Below the pieces are notes generated by a model, which saw nothing but the letters and a program-made list of their open reading frames with translations, did no database searches and was not told where the DNA came from. Shown here piece after piece: positions 50,201 through 61,939 of a stretch of DNA of 64,000 nucleotides. The stretch spans positions 7,883,701 to 7,947,700 of the forward strand of contig OZ026531.1 of NCBI GenBank assembly GCA_964019695.1, written 5' to 3'. Each line of letters opens with the position of its first letter. The stretch's first letter is position 1. This stretch comes from Loripinus fragilis. Its lineage: Eukaryota > Mollusca > Bivalvia > Lucinida > Lucinidae. The position numbers and the translations under genes are program-made.

Positions 50201-51309
50201 GACTGAGAGGTGCTCCTGGGCACTGCTCATCACTTTGCAATAGGTTCCGGGGCTTTTCGCGAAGGTCGCGTTTTCTCAAACTTTGAGGGCATTAGTGGGT
50301 GGGGTGTGAAAACCTCCGAATGCATGGTTCTCAGCTCCTGCTGTGGGCAGCAAGCCAATTTTTTTTCCAAAATGTTGACCTGTAAAAGAGCTTACTCGGG
50401 TGTGAAAATGATCATTGTGCGCGCGCGCCCCGGGCCGCAATTATGATATTTCCTGTTTTCCCATAGGGCCCAAGGCAAATGGGGATAGCGGTTGCACGCG
50501 CTTTCTAAGGCTCTGATCGCTTTTAGATTTTGCACGCGGATAGGGCCAACAGAGGCGCAGGTATTGCCATGCGCACCCGCCCGCAACAATGTTTCGATAC
50601 CGAGTTATCGGGGTGTGGAAGTCCGCCGCCCCGAAGCTTTACGCGCTTCCGTCTCGCGAACTACTATTTTCATCATGCCCACACGGGCATCAGTTTGTAG
50701 TACCGGAGGCTGTCTACAAATGGTGAAAATTTTAAAGCGTTCCGTCGGGAAATTAAAAAGTTATGAGCATTAGAAGATCTTCCCATTAGGCCCCATAAGG
50801 CCACAGTAGCCGACCCGGCCTAAAACTTGCGCGGGTCACTTTCACGGACGGGCTCGAAACTGGTGCCAGAAGTTAGCCCCCGACCAGAGCTTCATTGTGA
50901 GGCATTGCGTAAAATTTTCCGTCCCCCGAGTGCCGAGCAATAGCCCCTGAAAGGGCTTTCGGCACAATTTTCACGCCCTTATTTGAGCCACTTGTAGCCG
51001 AAGGAATTTTGCGCAAATGACTGAGAGGTGCTCCTGGGCACTGCTCATCACTTTGCAATAGGTTCCGGGGCTTTTCGCGAAGGTCGCGTTTTCTCAAACT
51101 TTGAGGGCATTAGTGGGTGGGGTGTGAAAACCTCCGAATGCATGGTTCTCAGCTCCTGCTGTGGGCAGCAAGCCAATTTTTTTTCCAAAATGTTGACCTA
51201 TAAAAGAGCTTACTCGGGTGTGAAAATTATCATTGTGCACGCGCGCCCCGGACCGCAATTATGATATTTCCTGTTTTCCCATAGGGCCCAAGGCAAATGG
51301 GGATAGCAG

Positions 51310-54300
51310 TTGTACGCGCTTTCTAAGGCTCTGATCGCTTTTAGATTTTGCACGCGGATAGGGCCAACAGAGGCGCAGGTATTGCCATGCGCACCCGCCC
51401 GCAACAATGTTTCGATACCGAGTTATCGGGGTGTGGAAATCCGCCGCCCCGAAGCTTTACGCGCTTCCGTCTCGCGAACTACTATTTTCATCATGCCCAC
51501 ACGGGCATCAGTTTGTAGTACCGGAGGCCGTCTACAAATGGTGAAAATTTCAAAGCGTTCCGTCGGGAAATTAAAAAGTTATGAGCATTAGAAGATCTTC
51601 CCATTAGGCCCCATTAGGCCACAGTAGCCGATCCGGCCTAAAACTTGCGCGGGTCACTTTCACGGACGGGCTCGAAACTGGTGCCAGAAGTTAGCCCTCG
51701 ACCAGAGCTTCATTGTGAGGCATTGCGTAAAATTTTCCGTCCCCCGAGTGCCGAGCAATAGCCCCTGAAAGGGCTTTCGGCACAATTTTCACGCCCTTAT
51801 TTGAGCCACTTGTAGCCGAAGGAATTTTGCGCAAATGACTGAGAGGTGCTCCTGGGCACTGCTCATCACTTTGCAATAGGTTCCGGGGCTTTTCGCGAAG
51901 GTCGTGTTTTCTCAAACTTTGAGGGCATTAGTGGGTGGGGTGTGAAAACCTCCGAATGCATGGTTCTCAGCTCCTGCTGTGGGCAGCAAGCCAATTTTTT
52001 TTCCAAAATGTTGACCTATAAAAGAGCTTACTCGGGTGTGAAAATTATCATTGTGCGCGCGCGCCCCGGACCGCAATTATGATATTTCCTGTTTTCCCAT
52101 AGGGCCCAAGGCAAATGGGGATAGCGGTTGCATGGGCTTTCTAAGGCTCTGATCGCTTTTAGATTTGGCACGCGGATAGGGCCAACAGAGGCGCAGGTAT
52201 TGCCATGCGCACCCGCCCGCAACAATGTTTCGATACCGAGTTATCGGGGTGTGGAAGTCCGCCGCCCCGAAGCTTTACGCGCTTCCGTCTCGCGAACTAC
52301 TATTTTCATCATGCCCACACGGGCATCAGTTTGTAGTACCGGAGGCCGTCTACAAATGGTGAAAATTTCAAAGCGTTCCGTCGGGAAATTAAAAAGTTAT
52401 GAGCATTAGAAGATCTTCCCATTAGGCCCCATTAGGCCACAGTAGCCGATCCGGCCTAAAACTTGCGCGGGTCACTTTCACCGACGGGCTCGAAACTGGT
52501 GCCAGAAGTTAGCCCCCGACCAGAGCTTCATTGTGAGGCATTGCGTAAAATTTTCCGTCCCCCGAGTGCCGAGCAATAGCCCCTGAAAGGGCTTTCGGCA
52601 CAATTTTCACGCCCTTATTTGAGCCACTTGTAGCCGAAGGAATTTTGCGCAAATGACTGAGAGGTGCTCCTTGGCACTGCTCATCACTTTGCAATAGGTT
52701 CTGGGGCTTTTCGCGAAGGTCGCGTTTTCTCAAACTTTGAGGGCATTAGTGGGTGGGGTGTGAAAACCTCCGAATGCATGGTTCTCAGCTCCTGCTGTTG
52801 GCAGCAAGCCAATTTTTTTTCCAAAATGTTGACCTATAAAAGAGCTTACTCGGGTGTGAAAATTATCATTGTGCGCGCGCGCCCCGGACCGCAATTATGA
52901 TATTTCCTGTTTTCCCATAGGGCCCAAGGCAAATGGGGATAGCGGTTGCACGCGCTTTCTAAGGCTCTGATCGCTTTTAGATTTTGCACGCGGATAGGGC
53001 CAACAGAGGCGCAGGTATTGCCATGCGCACCCGCCCGCAACAATGTTTCGATACCGAGTTATCGGGGTGTGGAAGTCCGCCGCCCCGAAGCTTTACGCGC
53101 TTCCGTCTCGCGAACTACTATTTTCATCATGCCAACACGGGCATCAGTTTGTAGTACCGGAGGCCGTCTACAAATGGTGAAAATTTCAAAGCGTTCCGTC
53201 GGGAAATTAAAAAGTTATGAGCATTAGAAGATCTTCCCATTAGGCCCCATTAGGCCACAGTAGCCGACCCGGCCTAAAACTTGCGTGGGTCACTTTCACG
53301 GACGGGCTCGAAACTGGTGCCAGAAGTTAGCCCCCGACCAGAGCTTCATTGTGAGGCATTGCGTAAAATTTTCCGTCCCCCGAGTGCCGAGCAATAGCCC
53401 CTGAAAGGGCTTTCGGCACAATTTTCACGCCCTTATTTGAGCCACTTGTAGCCGAAGGAATTTTGCGCAAATCACTGAGAGGTGCTCCTGGGCACTGCTC
53501 ATCACTTTGCAATAGGTTCCGGGGCTTTTCGCGAAGGTCGCGTTTTCTCAAACTTTGAGGGCATTAGTGGGTGGGGTGTGAAAACCTCCGAATGCATGGT
53601 TCTCAGCTCCTGCTGTGGGCAGCAAGCCAATTTTTTTTCCAAAATGTTGACCTATAAAAGAGCTTACTCGGGTGTGAAAATTATTATTGTGCGCGCGCGC
53701 CCCGGACCGCAATTATGATATTTCCTGTTTTCCCATAGGGCCCAAGGCAAATGGGGATAGTGGTTGCACGCGCTTTCTAAGGCTCTGATCGCTTTTAGAT
53801 TTTGCACGCGGATAGGGCCAACAGAGGCGCAGGTATTGCCATGCGCACCCGCCCGCAACAATGTTTCGATACCGAGTTATCGGGGTGTGGAAGTCCGCCG
53901 CCCTGAAGCTTTACGCGCTTCCGTCTCGCGAACTACTATTTTCATCATGCCCACACGGGCATCAGTTTGTAGTACCGGAGGCCGTCTACAAATGGTGAAA
54001 ATTTCAAAGCGTTCCGTCGGGAAATTAAAAAGTTATGAGCATTAGAAGATCTTCCCATTAGGCCCCATAAGGCCACAGTAGCCGACCCGGCCTAAAACTT
54101 GCGCGGGTCACTTTCACGGACGGGCTCGAAACTGGTGCCAGAAGTTAGCCCCCGACCAGAGCTTCATTGTGAGGCATTGCGTAAAATTTTCCGTCCCCCG
54201 AGTGCCGAGCAATAGCCCCTGAAAGGGCTTTCGGCACAATTTTCACGCCCTTATTTGAGCCACTTGTAGCCGAAGGAATTTTGCGCAAATGACTGAGAGG

Positions 54301-57300
54301 TGCTCCTGGGCACTGCTCATCACTTTGCAATAGGTTCCGGGGCTTTTCGCGAAGGTTGCATTTTCTCAAACTTTGAGGGCATTAGTGGGTGGGGTGTGAA
54401 AACCTCCGAATGCATGGTTCTCAGCTCCTGCTGTGGGCAGCAAGCCAATTTTTTTTCCCAAATGTTGACCTATAAAAGAGCTTACTCGGGTGTGAAAATT
54501 ATCATTGTGCGCGCGCGCCCCAGACCACAATTATGATATTTCCTGTTTTCCCATAGGGCCCAAGGCAAATGGGGATAGCGGTTGTACGCGCTTTCTAAGG
54601 CTCTGATCGCTTTTAGATTTTGCACGCGGATAGGGCCAACAGAGGCGCAGGTATTGCCATGCGCACCCGCCCGCAACAATGTTTCGATACCGAGTTATCG
54701 GGGTGTGGAAGTCCGCCGCCCCGAAGCTTTACGCGCTTCCGTTTCGCGAACTACTATTTTCATCATGCCCACACGGGCATCAGTTTGTAGTACCGGAGGC
54801 CGTCTACAAATGGTGAAAATTTCAAAGCGTTCCGTCGGGAAATTAAAAAGTTATGAGCATTAGAAGATCTTCCCATTAGGCCCCATTAGGCCACAGTAGC
54901 CGACCCGGCCTAAAACTTGTGCGGGTCACTTTCACGGACGGGCTCGAAACTGGTGCCAGAAGTTAGCCCCCGACCAGAGCTTCATTGTGAGGCATTGCGT
55001 AAACTTTTCCGTCCCCCGAGTGCCGAGCAATAGCCCCTGAAAGGGCTTTCGGCACAATTTTCACGCCCTTATTTGAGCCACTTGTAGCCGAAGGAATTTT
55101 GCGCAAATGACTGAGAGGTGCTCCTGGGCACTGCTCATCACTTTGCAATAGGTTCCGGGGCTTTTCGCGAAGGTCGCGTTTTCTCAAACTTTGAGGGCAT
55201 TAGTGGGTGGGGTGTGAAAACCTCCGAATGCATGGTTCTCAGCTCCTGCTCTGGGCAGCAAGCCAATTTTTTTTCCAAAATGTTGACCTATAAAAGAGCT
55301 TACTCGGGTGTGAAAATTATCATTGTGCGCATGTGCCCCGGACCGCAATTATGATATTTCCTGTTTTCCCATAGGGCCCAAGGCAAATGGGGATAGCGGT
55401 TGCACGGGCTTTCTAAGGCTCTGATCGCTTTTAGATTTTGCACGCGGATAGGGCCAACAGAGGCGCAGGTATTGCCATGCGCACCCGCCCGCAACAATGT
55501 TTCGATACCGAGTTATCGGGGTGTGGAAGTCCGCCGCCCCGAAGCTTTACGCGCTTCCGTCTCGCGAACTACTATTTTCATCATGCCCACACGGGCATCA
55601 GTTTGTAGTACCGGAGGCCGTCTACAAATGGTGAAAATTTCAAAGCGTTCCGTCGGGAAATTAAAAAGTTATGAGCATTAGAAGATCTTCCCATTAGGCC
55701 CCATTAGGCCACAGTAGCTGATCCGGCCTAAAACTTGCGCGGGTCACTTTCACAGACGGGCTCGAAACTGGTGCCAGAAGTTAGCCCCCGACCAGAGCTT
55801 CATTGTGAGGCATTGCGTAAAATTTTCCGTCCCCCGAGTGCCGAGCAATAGCCCCTGAAAGGGCTTTCGGCACAATTTTCACGCCCTTATTTGAGCCACT
55901 TGTAGCCGAAGGAATTTTGCGCAAATGACTGAGAGGTGCTCCTGGGCACTGCTCATCACTTTGCAATAGGTTCCGGGGCTTTTCGCAAAGGTCGCGTTTT
56001 CTCAAACTTTGAGGGCATTAGTGGGTGGGGTGTGAAAACCTCCGAATGCATGGTTCTCAGCTCCTGCTGTGGGCAGCAAGCCAATTTTTTTCCAAAATGT
56101 TGACCTATAAAAGAGCTTACTCGGGTGTGAAAATTATCATTGTGCGCGCGCGCCCCGGACCGCAATTATGATATTTCCTGTTTTCCCTAAGGGCCCAAGG
56201 CAAATGGGGATAGCGGTTGCACGCGCTTTCTAAGGCTCTGATCGCTTTTAGATTTTGCACGCGGATAGGGCCAACAGAGGCGCAGGTATTGCCATGCGCA
56301 CCCGCCAGAACAATGTTTCGATACCGAGTTATCGGGGTGTGGAAGTCCGCCGCCCCGAAGCTTTACACGCTTCCGTCTCGCGAACTACTATTTTCATCAT
56401 GCCCACACGGGCATCAGTTTGTAGTACCGGAGGCCGTCTACAAATGGTGAAAATTTCAAAGCGTTCCGTCTGGAAATTAAAAAGTTATGAGCATTAGAAG
56501 ATCTTCCCATTAGGCCCCATTAGGCCACAGTAGCCGACCCGGCCTAAAACTTGCGCGGGTCACTTTCACGGACGGGCTCGAAACTGGTGCCAGAAGTTAG
56601 CCCCTGACCAGAGCTTCATTGTGAGGCATTGCGTAAAATTTTCCGTCCCCCGAGTGCCGAGCAATAGCCCCTGAAAGGGCTTTCGGCACAATTTTCACGC
56701 CCTTATTTGAGCCACTTGTAGCCGAAGGAATTTTGCGCAAATGACTGAGAGGTGCTCCTGGGCACTGCTCATCACTTTGCAATAGGTTCCAGGGCTTTTC
56801 GCGAAGGTCGCGTTTTCTCAAACTTTGAGGGCATTAGTGGGTGGGGTGTGAAAACCTCCGAATGCATGGTTCTCAGCTCCTGCTGTGGGCAGCAAGCCAA
56901 TTTTTTTTCCAAAATGTTGACCTATAAAAGAGCTTACTCGGGTGTGAAAATTATCATTGTGCGCGCGCGCCCCGGACCGCAATTATGATATTTCCTGTTT
57001 TCCCATAGGGCCCAAGGCAAATGGGGATAGCGGTTGCACGCGCTTTCTAAGGCTCTGATTGCTTTTAGATTTTGCACGCGGATAGGGCCAACAGAGGCGC
57101 AGGTATTGCCATGCGCACCCGCCCGCAACAATGTTTCGATACCGAGTTATCGGGGTGTGGAAGTCCGCCGCCCCGAAGCTTTACGCGCTTCTGTCTCGCG
57201 AACTACTATTTTCATCATGCCCACACGGGCATCAGTTTGTAGTACCGGAGGCCGTCTACAAATGGTGAAAATTTCAAAGCGTTCCGTCGGGAAATTAAAA

Positions 57301-60300
57301 AGTTATGAGCATTAGAAGATCTTCCCATTAGGCCCCATAAGGCCACAGTAGCCGACCCGGCCTAAAACTTGCGCGGGTCACTTTCACGGACGGGCTCGAA
57401 ACTGGTGCCAGAAGTTAGCCCCCGACCAGAGCTTCATTGTGAGGCATTGCGTAAAATTTTCCGTCCCCCGAGTGCCGAGCAATAGCCCCTGAAAGGGCTT
57501 TCGGCACAATTTTCACGCCCTTATTTGAGCCACTTGTAGCCGAAGGAATTTAGTGCAAATGACTGAGAGGTGCTCCTGGGCACTGCTCATCACTTTGCAA
57601 TAGGTTCCGGGGCTTTTCGCGAAGGTCGCGTTTTCTCAAACTTTGAGGGCATTAGTGGGTGGGGTGTGAAAACCTCCGAATGCATGGTTCTCAGCTCCTG
57701 CTGTGGGCAGCAAGCCAATTTTTTTTCCAAAATGTTGACCTATAAAAGAGCTTACTTGGGTGTGAAAATTATCATTGTGCGCGCGCGCCCCGGACCGCAA
57801 TTATGATATTTCCTGTTTTCCCATAGGGCCCAAGGCAAATGGGGATAGCGGTTGTACGCGCTTTCTAAGGCTCTGATCGCTTTTAGATTTTGCACGCGGA
57901 TAGGGCCAACAGAGGCGCAGGTATTGCCATGCGCACCCGCCCGCAACAATGTTTCGATACCGAGTTATCGGGGTGTGGAAGTCCGCCGCCCCGAAGCTTT
58001 ACGCGCTTCCGTCTCGCGAACTACTATTTTCATCATGCCCACACGGGCATCAGTTTGTAGTACCGGAGGCCGTCTACAAATGGTGAAAATTTCAAAGCGT
58101 TCCGTCGGGAAATTAAAAAGTTATGAGCATTAGAAGATCTTCCCATTAGGCCCCATTAGGCCACAGTAGCCGATCCGGCCTAAAACTTGCGCGGGTCACT
58201 TTCACGGACGGGCTCGAAACTGGTGCCAGAAGTTAGCCCTCGACCAGAGCTTCATTGTGAGGCATTGCGTAAAATTTTCCGTCCCCCGAGTGCCGAGCAA
58301 TAGCCCCTGAAAGGGCTTTCGGCACAATTTTCACGCCCTTATTTGAGCCACTTGTAGCCGAAGGAATTTTGCGCAAATGACTGAGAGGTGCTCCTGGGCA
58401 CTGCTCATCACTTTGCAATAGGTTCCGGGGCTTTTCGCGAAGGTCGCGTTTTCTCAAACTTTGAGGGCATTAGTGGGTGGGGTGTGAAAACCTCCGAATG
58501 CATGGTTCTCAGCTCCTGCTGTGGGCAGCAAGCCAATTTTTTTTCCAAAATGTTGACTTATAAAAGAGCATTCTCGGGTGTGAAAATTATCATTGTGCGC
58601 GCGTGCCCCGGACCGCAATTATGATATTTCCTGTTTTCCCATAGGGCCCAAGGCAAATGGGGATAGCGGTTGCACGCGCTTTCTAAGGCTCTGATCGCTT
58701 TTAGATTTTGCACGCGGATAGGGCCAACAGAGGCGCAGGTATTGCCATGCGCACCCGCCCGCAACAATGTTTCGATACCGAGTTATCGGGGTGTGGAAGT
58801 CCGCCGCCCCGAAGCTTTACGCGCTTCCGTCTCGCGAACTACTATTTTCATCATGCCCACACGGGCATCAGTTTGTAGTACCGGAGGCCGTCTACAAATG
58901 GTGAAAATTTCAAAGCGTTCCGTCGGGAAATTAAAAAGTTATGAGCATTAGAAGATCTTCCCATTAGGCCCCATTAGGCCACAGTAGCCGACCTGGCCTA
59001 AAACTTGCGCAGGTCACTTTCACGGACGGGCTCTAAACTGGTGCCAGAAGTTAGCCCCCGACCAGAGCTTCATTGTGAGGCATTGCGTAAAATTTTCCGT
59101 CCCCCGAGTGCCGAGCAATAGCCCCTGAAAGGGCTTTCGACACAATTTTCACGCCCTTATTTGAGCCACTTGTAGCCGAAGGAATTTTGCGCAAATGACT
59201 GAGAGGTGCTCCTGGGCACTGCTCATCACTTTGCAATAGGTTCCGGGGCTTTTCGCGAAGGTCGCGTTTTCTCAAACTTTGAGGGCATTAGTGGGTGGGG
59301 TGTGAAAACCTCCGAATGCATGGTTCTCAGCTCCTGCTGTGGGCAGCAAGCCAATTTTTTTCCAAAATGTTGACCTATAAAAGAGCTTACTCGGGTGTGA
59401 AAATTATCATTGTGCGCGCGCGCCCCGGACCGCAATTATGATATTTCCTGTTTTCCCTAAGGGCCCAAGGCAAATGGGGATAGCGGTTGCACGCGCTTTC
59501 TAAGGCTCTGATCGCTTTTAGATTTTGCACGCGGATAGGGCCAACAGAGGCGCAGGTATTGCCATGCGCACCCGCCCGCAACAATGTTTCGATACCGAGT
59601 TATCGGGGTGTGGAAGTCCGCCGCCCCGAAGCTTTATGCGCTTCCGTCTCGCAAACTACTATTTTCATCATGCCCACACGGGCATCAGTTTGTAGTACCG
59701 GAGGCCGTCTACAAATGGTGAAAATTTCAAAGCGTTCCGTCGGGAAATTAAAAAGTTATGAGCATTAGAAGATCTTCCCATTAGGCCCCATTAGGCCACA
59801 GTAGCTGATCCGGCCTAAAACTTGCGCAGGTCACTTTCACAGACGGGCTCGAAACTGGTGCCAGAAGTTAGCCCCCGACCAGAGCTTCATTGTGAGGCAT
59901 TGCGTAAAATTTTCCGTCCCCCGAGTGCCGAGCAATAGCCCCTGAAAGGGCTTTCGGCACAATTTTCACGCCCTTATTTGAGCCACTTGTAGCCGAAGGA
60001 ATTTTGCGCAAATGACTGAGAGGTGCTCCTGGGCACTGCTCATCACTTTGCAATAGGTTCCGGGGCTTTTCGCGAAGGTCGCGTTTTCTCAAACTTTGAG
60101 GGCATTAGTGGGTGGGGTGTGAAAACCTCCGAATGCATGGTTCTCAGCTCCTGCTGTGGGCAGCAAGCCAATTTTTTTTCCAAAATGTTGACCTATAAAA
60201 GAGCTTACTCGGGTGTGAAAATTATCATTGTGCGCGCGCGCCCCGGACCGCAATTATGATATTTCCTGTTTTCCCATAGGGCCCAAGGCAAATGGGGATA

Positions 60301-61939
60301 GCGGTTGCACGCACTTTCTAAGGCTCTGATCGCTTTTAGATTTTGCACGCGGATAGGGCCAACAGAGGCGCAGGTATTGCCATGCACACCCGCCCGCAAC
60401 AATGTTTCGATACCGAGTTATCGGGGTGTGGAAGTCCGCCGCCCCGAAGCTTTACGCGCTTCCGTCTCGCGAACTACTATTTTCATCATGCCCACACGGG
60501 CATCAGTTTGTAGTACCGGAAGCCGTCTACAAATGGTGAAAATTTCAAAGCGTTCCGTCGGGAAATTAAAAAGTTATGAGCATTAGAAGATCTTCCCATT
60601 AGGCCCCATTAGGCCACAGTAGCCGACCCGGCCTAAAAATTGCGCGGGTCACTTTCACGGACGGGCTCGAAACTGGTGCCAGAAGTTAGCCCCCGACCAG
60701 AGCTTCATTGTGAGGCATTGCGTAAAATTTTCCGTCCCCCGAGTGCCGAGCAATAGCCCCTGAAAGGGCTTTCGGCACAATTTTCACGCCCTTATTTGAG
60801 CCACTTGTATTGAAGGAATTTTGCGCAAATGACTGAGAGGTGCTCCTGGGCACTGCTCATCACTTTGCAATAGGTTCCGGGGCTTTTCGCGAAGGTCGCG
60901 TTTTCTCAAACTTTGAGGGCATTAGTGGGTGGGGTGTGAAAACCTCCGAATGCATGGTTCTCAGCTCCTGCTGTGGGCAGCAAGCCAATTTTTTTTCCAA
61001 AATGTTGACCTATAAAAGAGCTTACTCGGGTGTGAAAATTATCATTGTGCGCGCGCGCCCCGGACCACAATTATGATATTTCCTGTTTTCCCATAGGGCC
61101 CAAGGCAAATGGGGATAGCGGTTGCACGCGCTTTCTAAGGCTCTGATCGCTTTTAGATTTTGCACGCGGATAGGGCCAACAGAGGCGCAGGTATTGCCAT
61201 GCGCACCCGCCCGCAACAATGTTTCGATACCGAGTTATCGGGGTGTGGAAGTCCGCCGCCCCGAAGCTTTACGCGCTTCCGTCTCGCGAACTACTATTTT
61301 CATCATGCCCACACGGGCATCAGTTTGTAGTACCGGAGGCCGTCTACAAATGGTGAAAATTTCAAAGCGTTCCGTCGGGAAATTTAAAAGTTATGAGCAT
61401 TAGAAGATCTTCCCATTAGGCCCCATAAGGCCACAGTAGCCGACCCGGCCTAAAACTTGCGCGGGTCACTTTCACGGACGGGCTCGAAACTGGTGCCAGA
61501 AGTTAGCCCCCGACCAGAGCTTCATTGTGAGGCATTGCGTAAAATTTTCCGTCCCCCGAGTGCCGAGCAATAGCCCCTGAAAGGGCTTTCGGCACAATTT
61601 TCACGCCCTTATTTGAGCCACTTGTAGCCGAAGGAATTTTGCGCAAATGACTGAGAGGTGCTCCTGGGCACTGCTCATCACTTTGCAATAGGTTCCGGGG
61701 CTTTTCGCGAAGGTCGCGTTTTCTCAAACTTTGAGGGCATTAGTGGGTGGGGTGTGAAAACCTCCAAATGCATGGTTCTCAGCTCCTGCTGTGGGCAGCA
61801 AGCCAATTTTTTTTCCAAAATGTTGACCTATAAAAGAGCTTACTCGGGTGTGAAAATTATCATTGTGCGCGCGCGCCCCGGACCGCAATTATGATATTTC
61901 CTGTTTTCCCATAGGGCCCAAGGCAAATGGGGATAGCGG
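51310..61939 (+). repeat. Approximate four-monomer higher-order repeat
   Basis: TTGTACG monomers recur at 51310, 54582, 57852 and 61940, that is every four, four and then five monomers (3272, 3270, 4088 bp). Each is preceded by a CCCCATAAGGCC variant (near 50804, 54063, 57343 and 61422). Other linked markers are GGGCTTTCTAAGG at 52128 and 55400 (3272 bp), TTAGCCCTCGACC near 51695 and 58237 (6542 bp), and TTTCCCTAAGGGCC near 56185 and 59455 (about 3270 bp). Some markers have five-monomer spacing, so the higher-order repeat is imperfect. Confidence 0.65.
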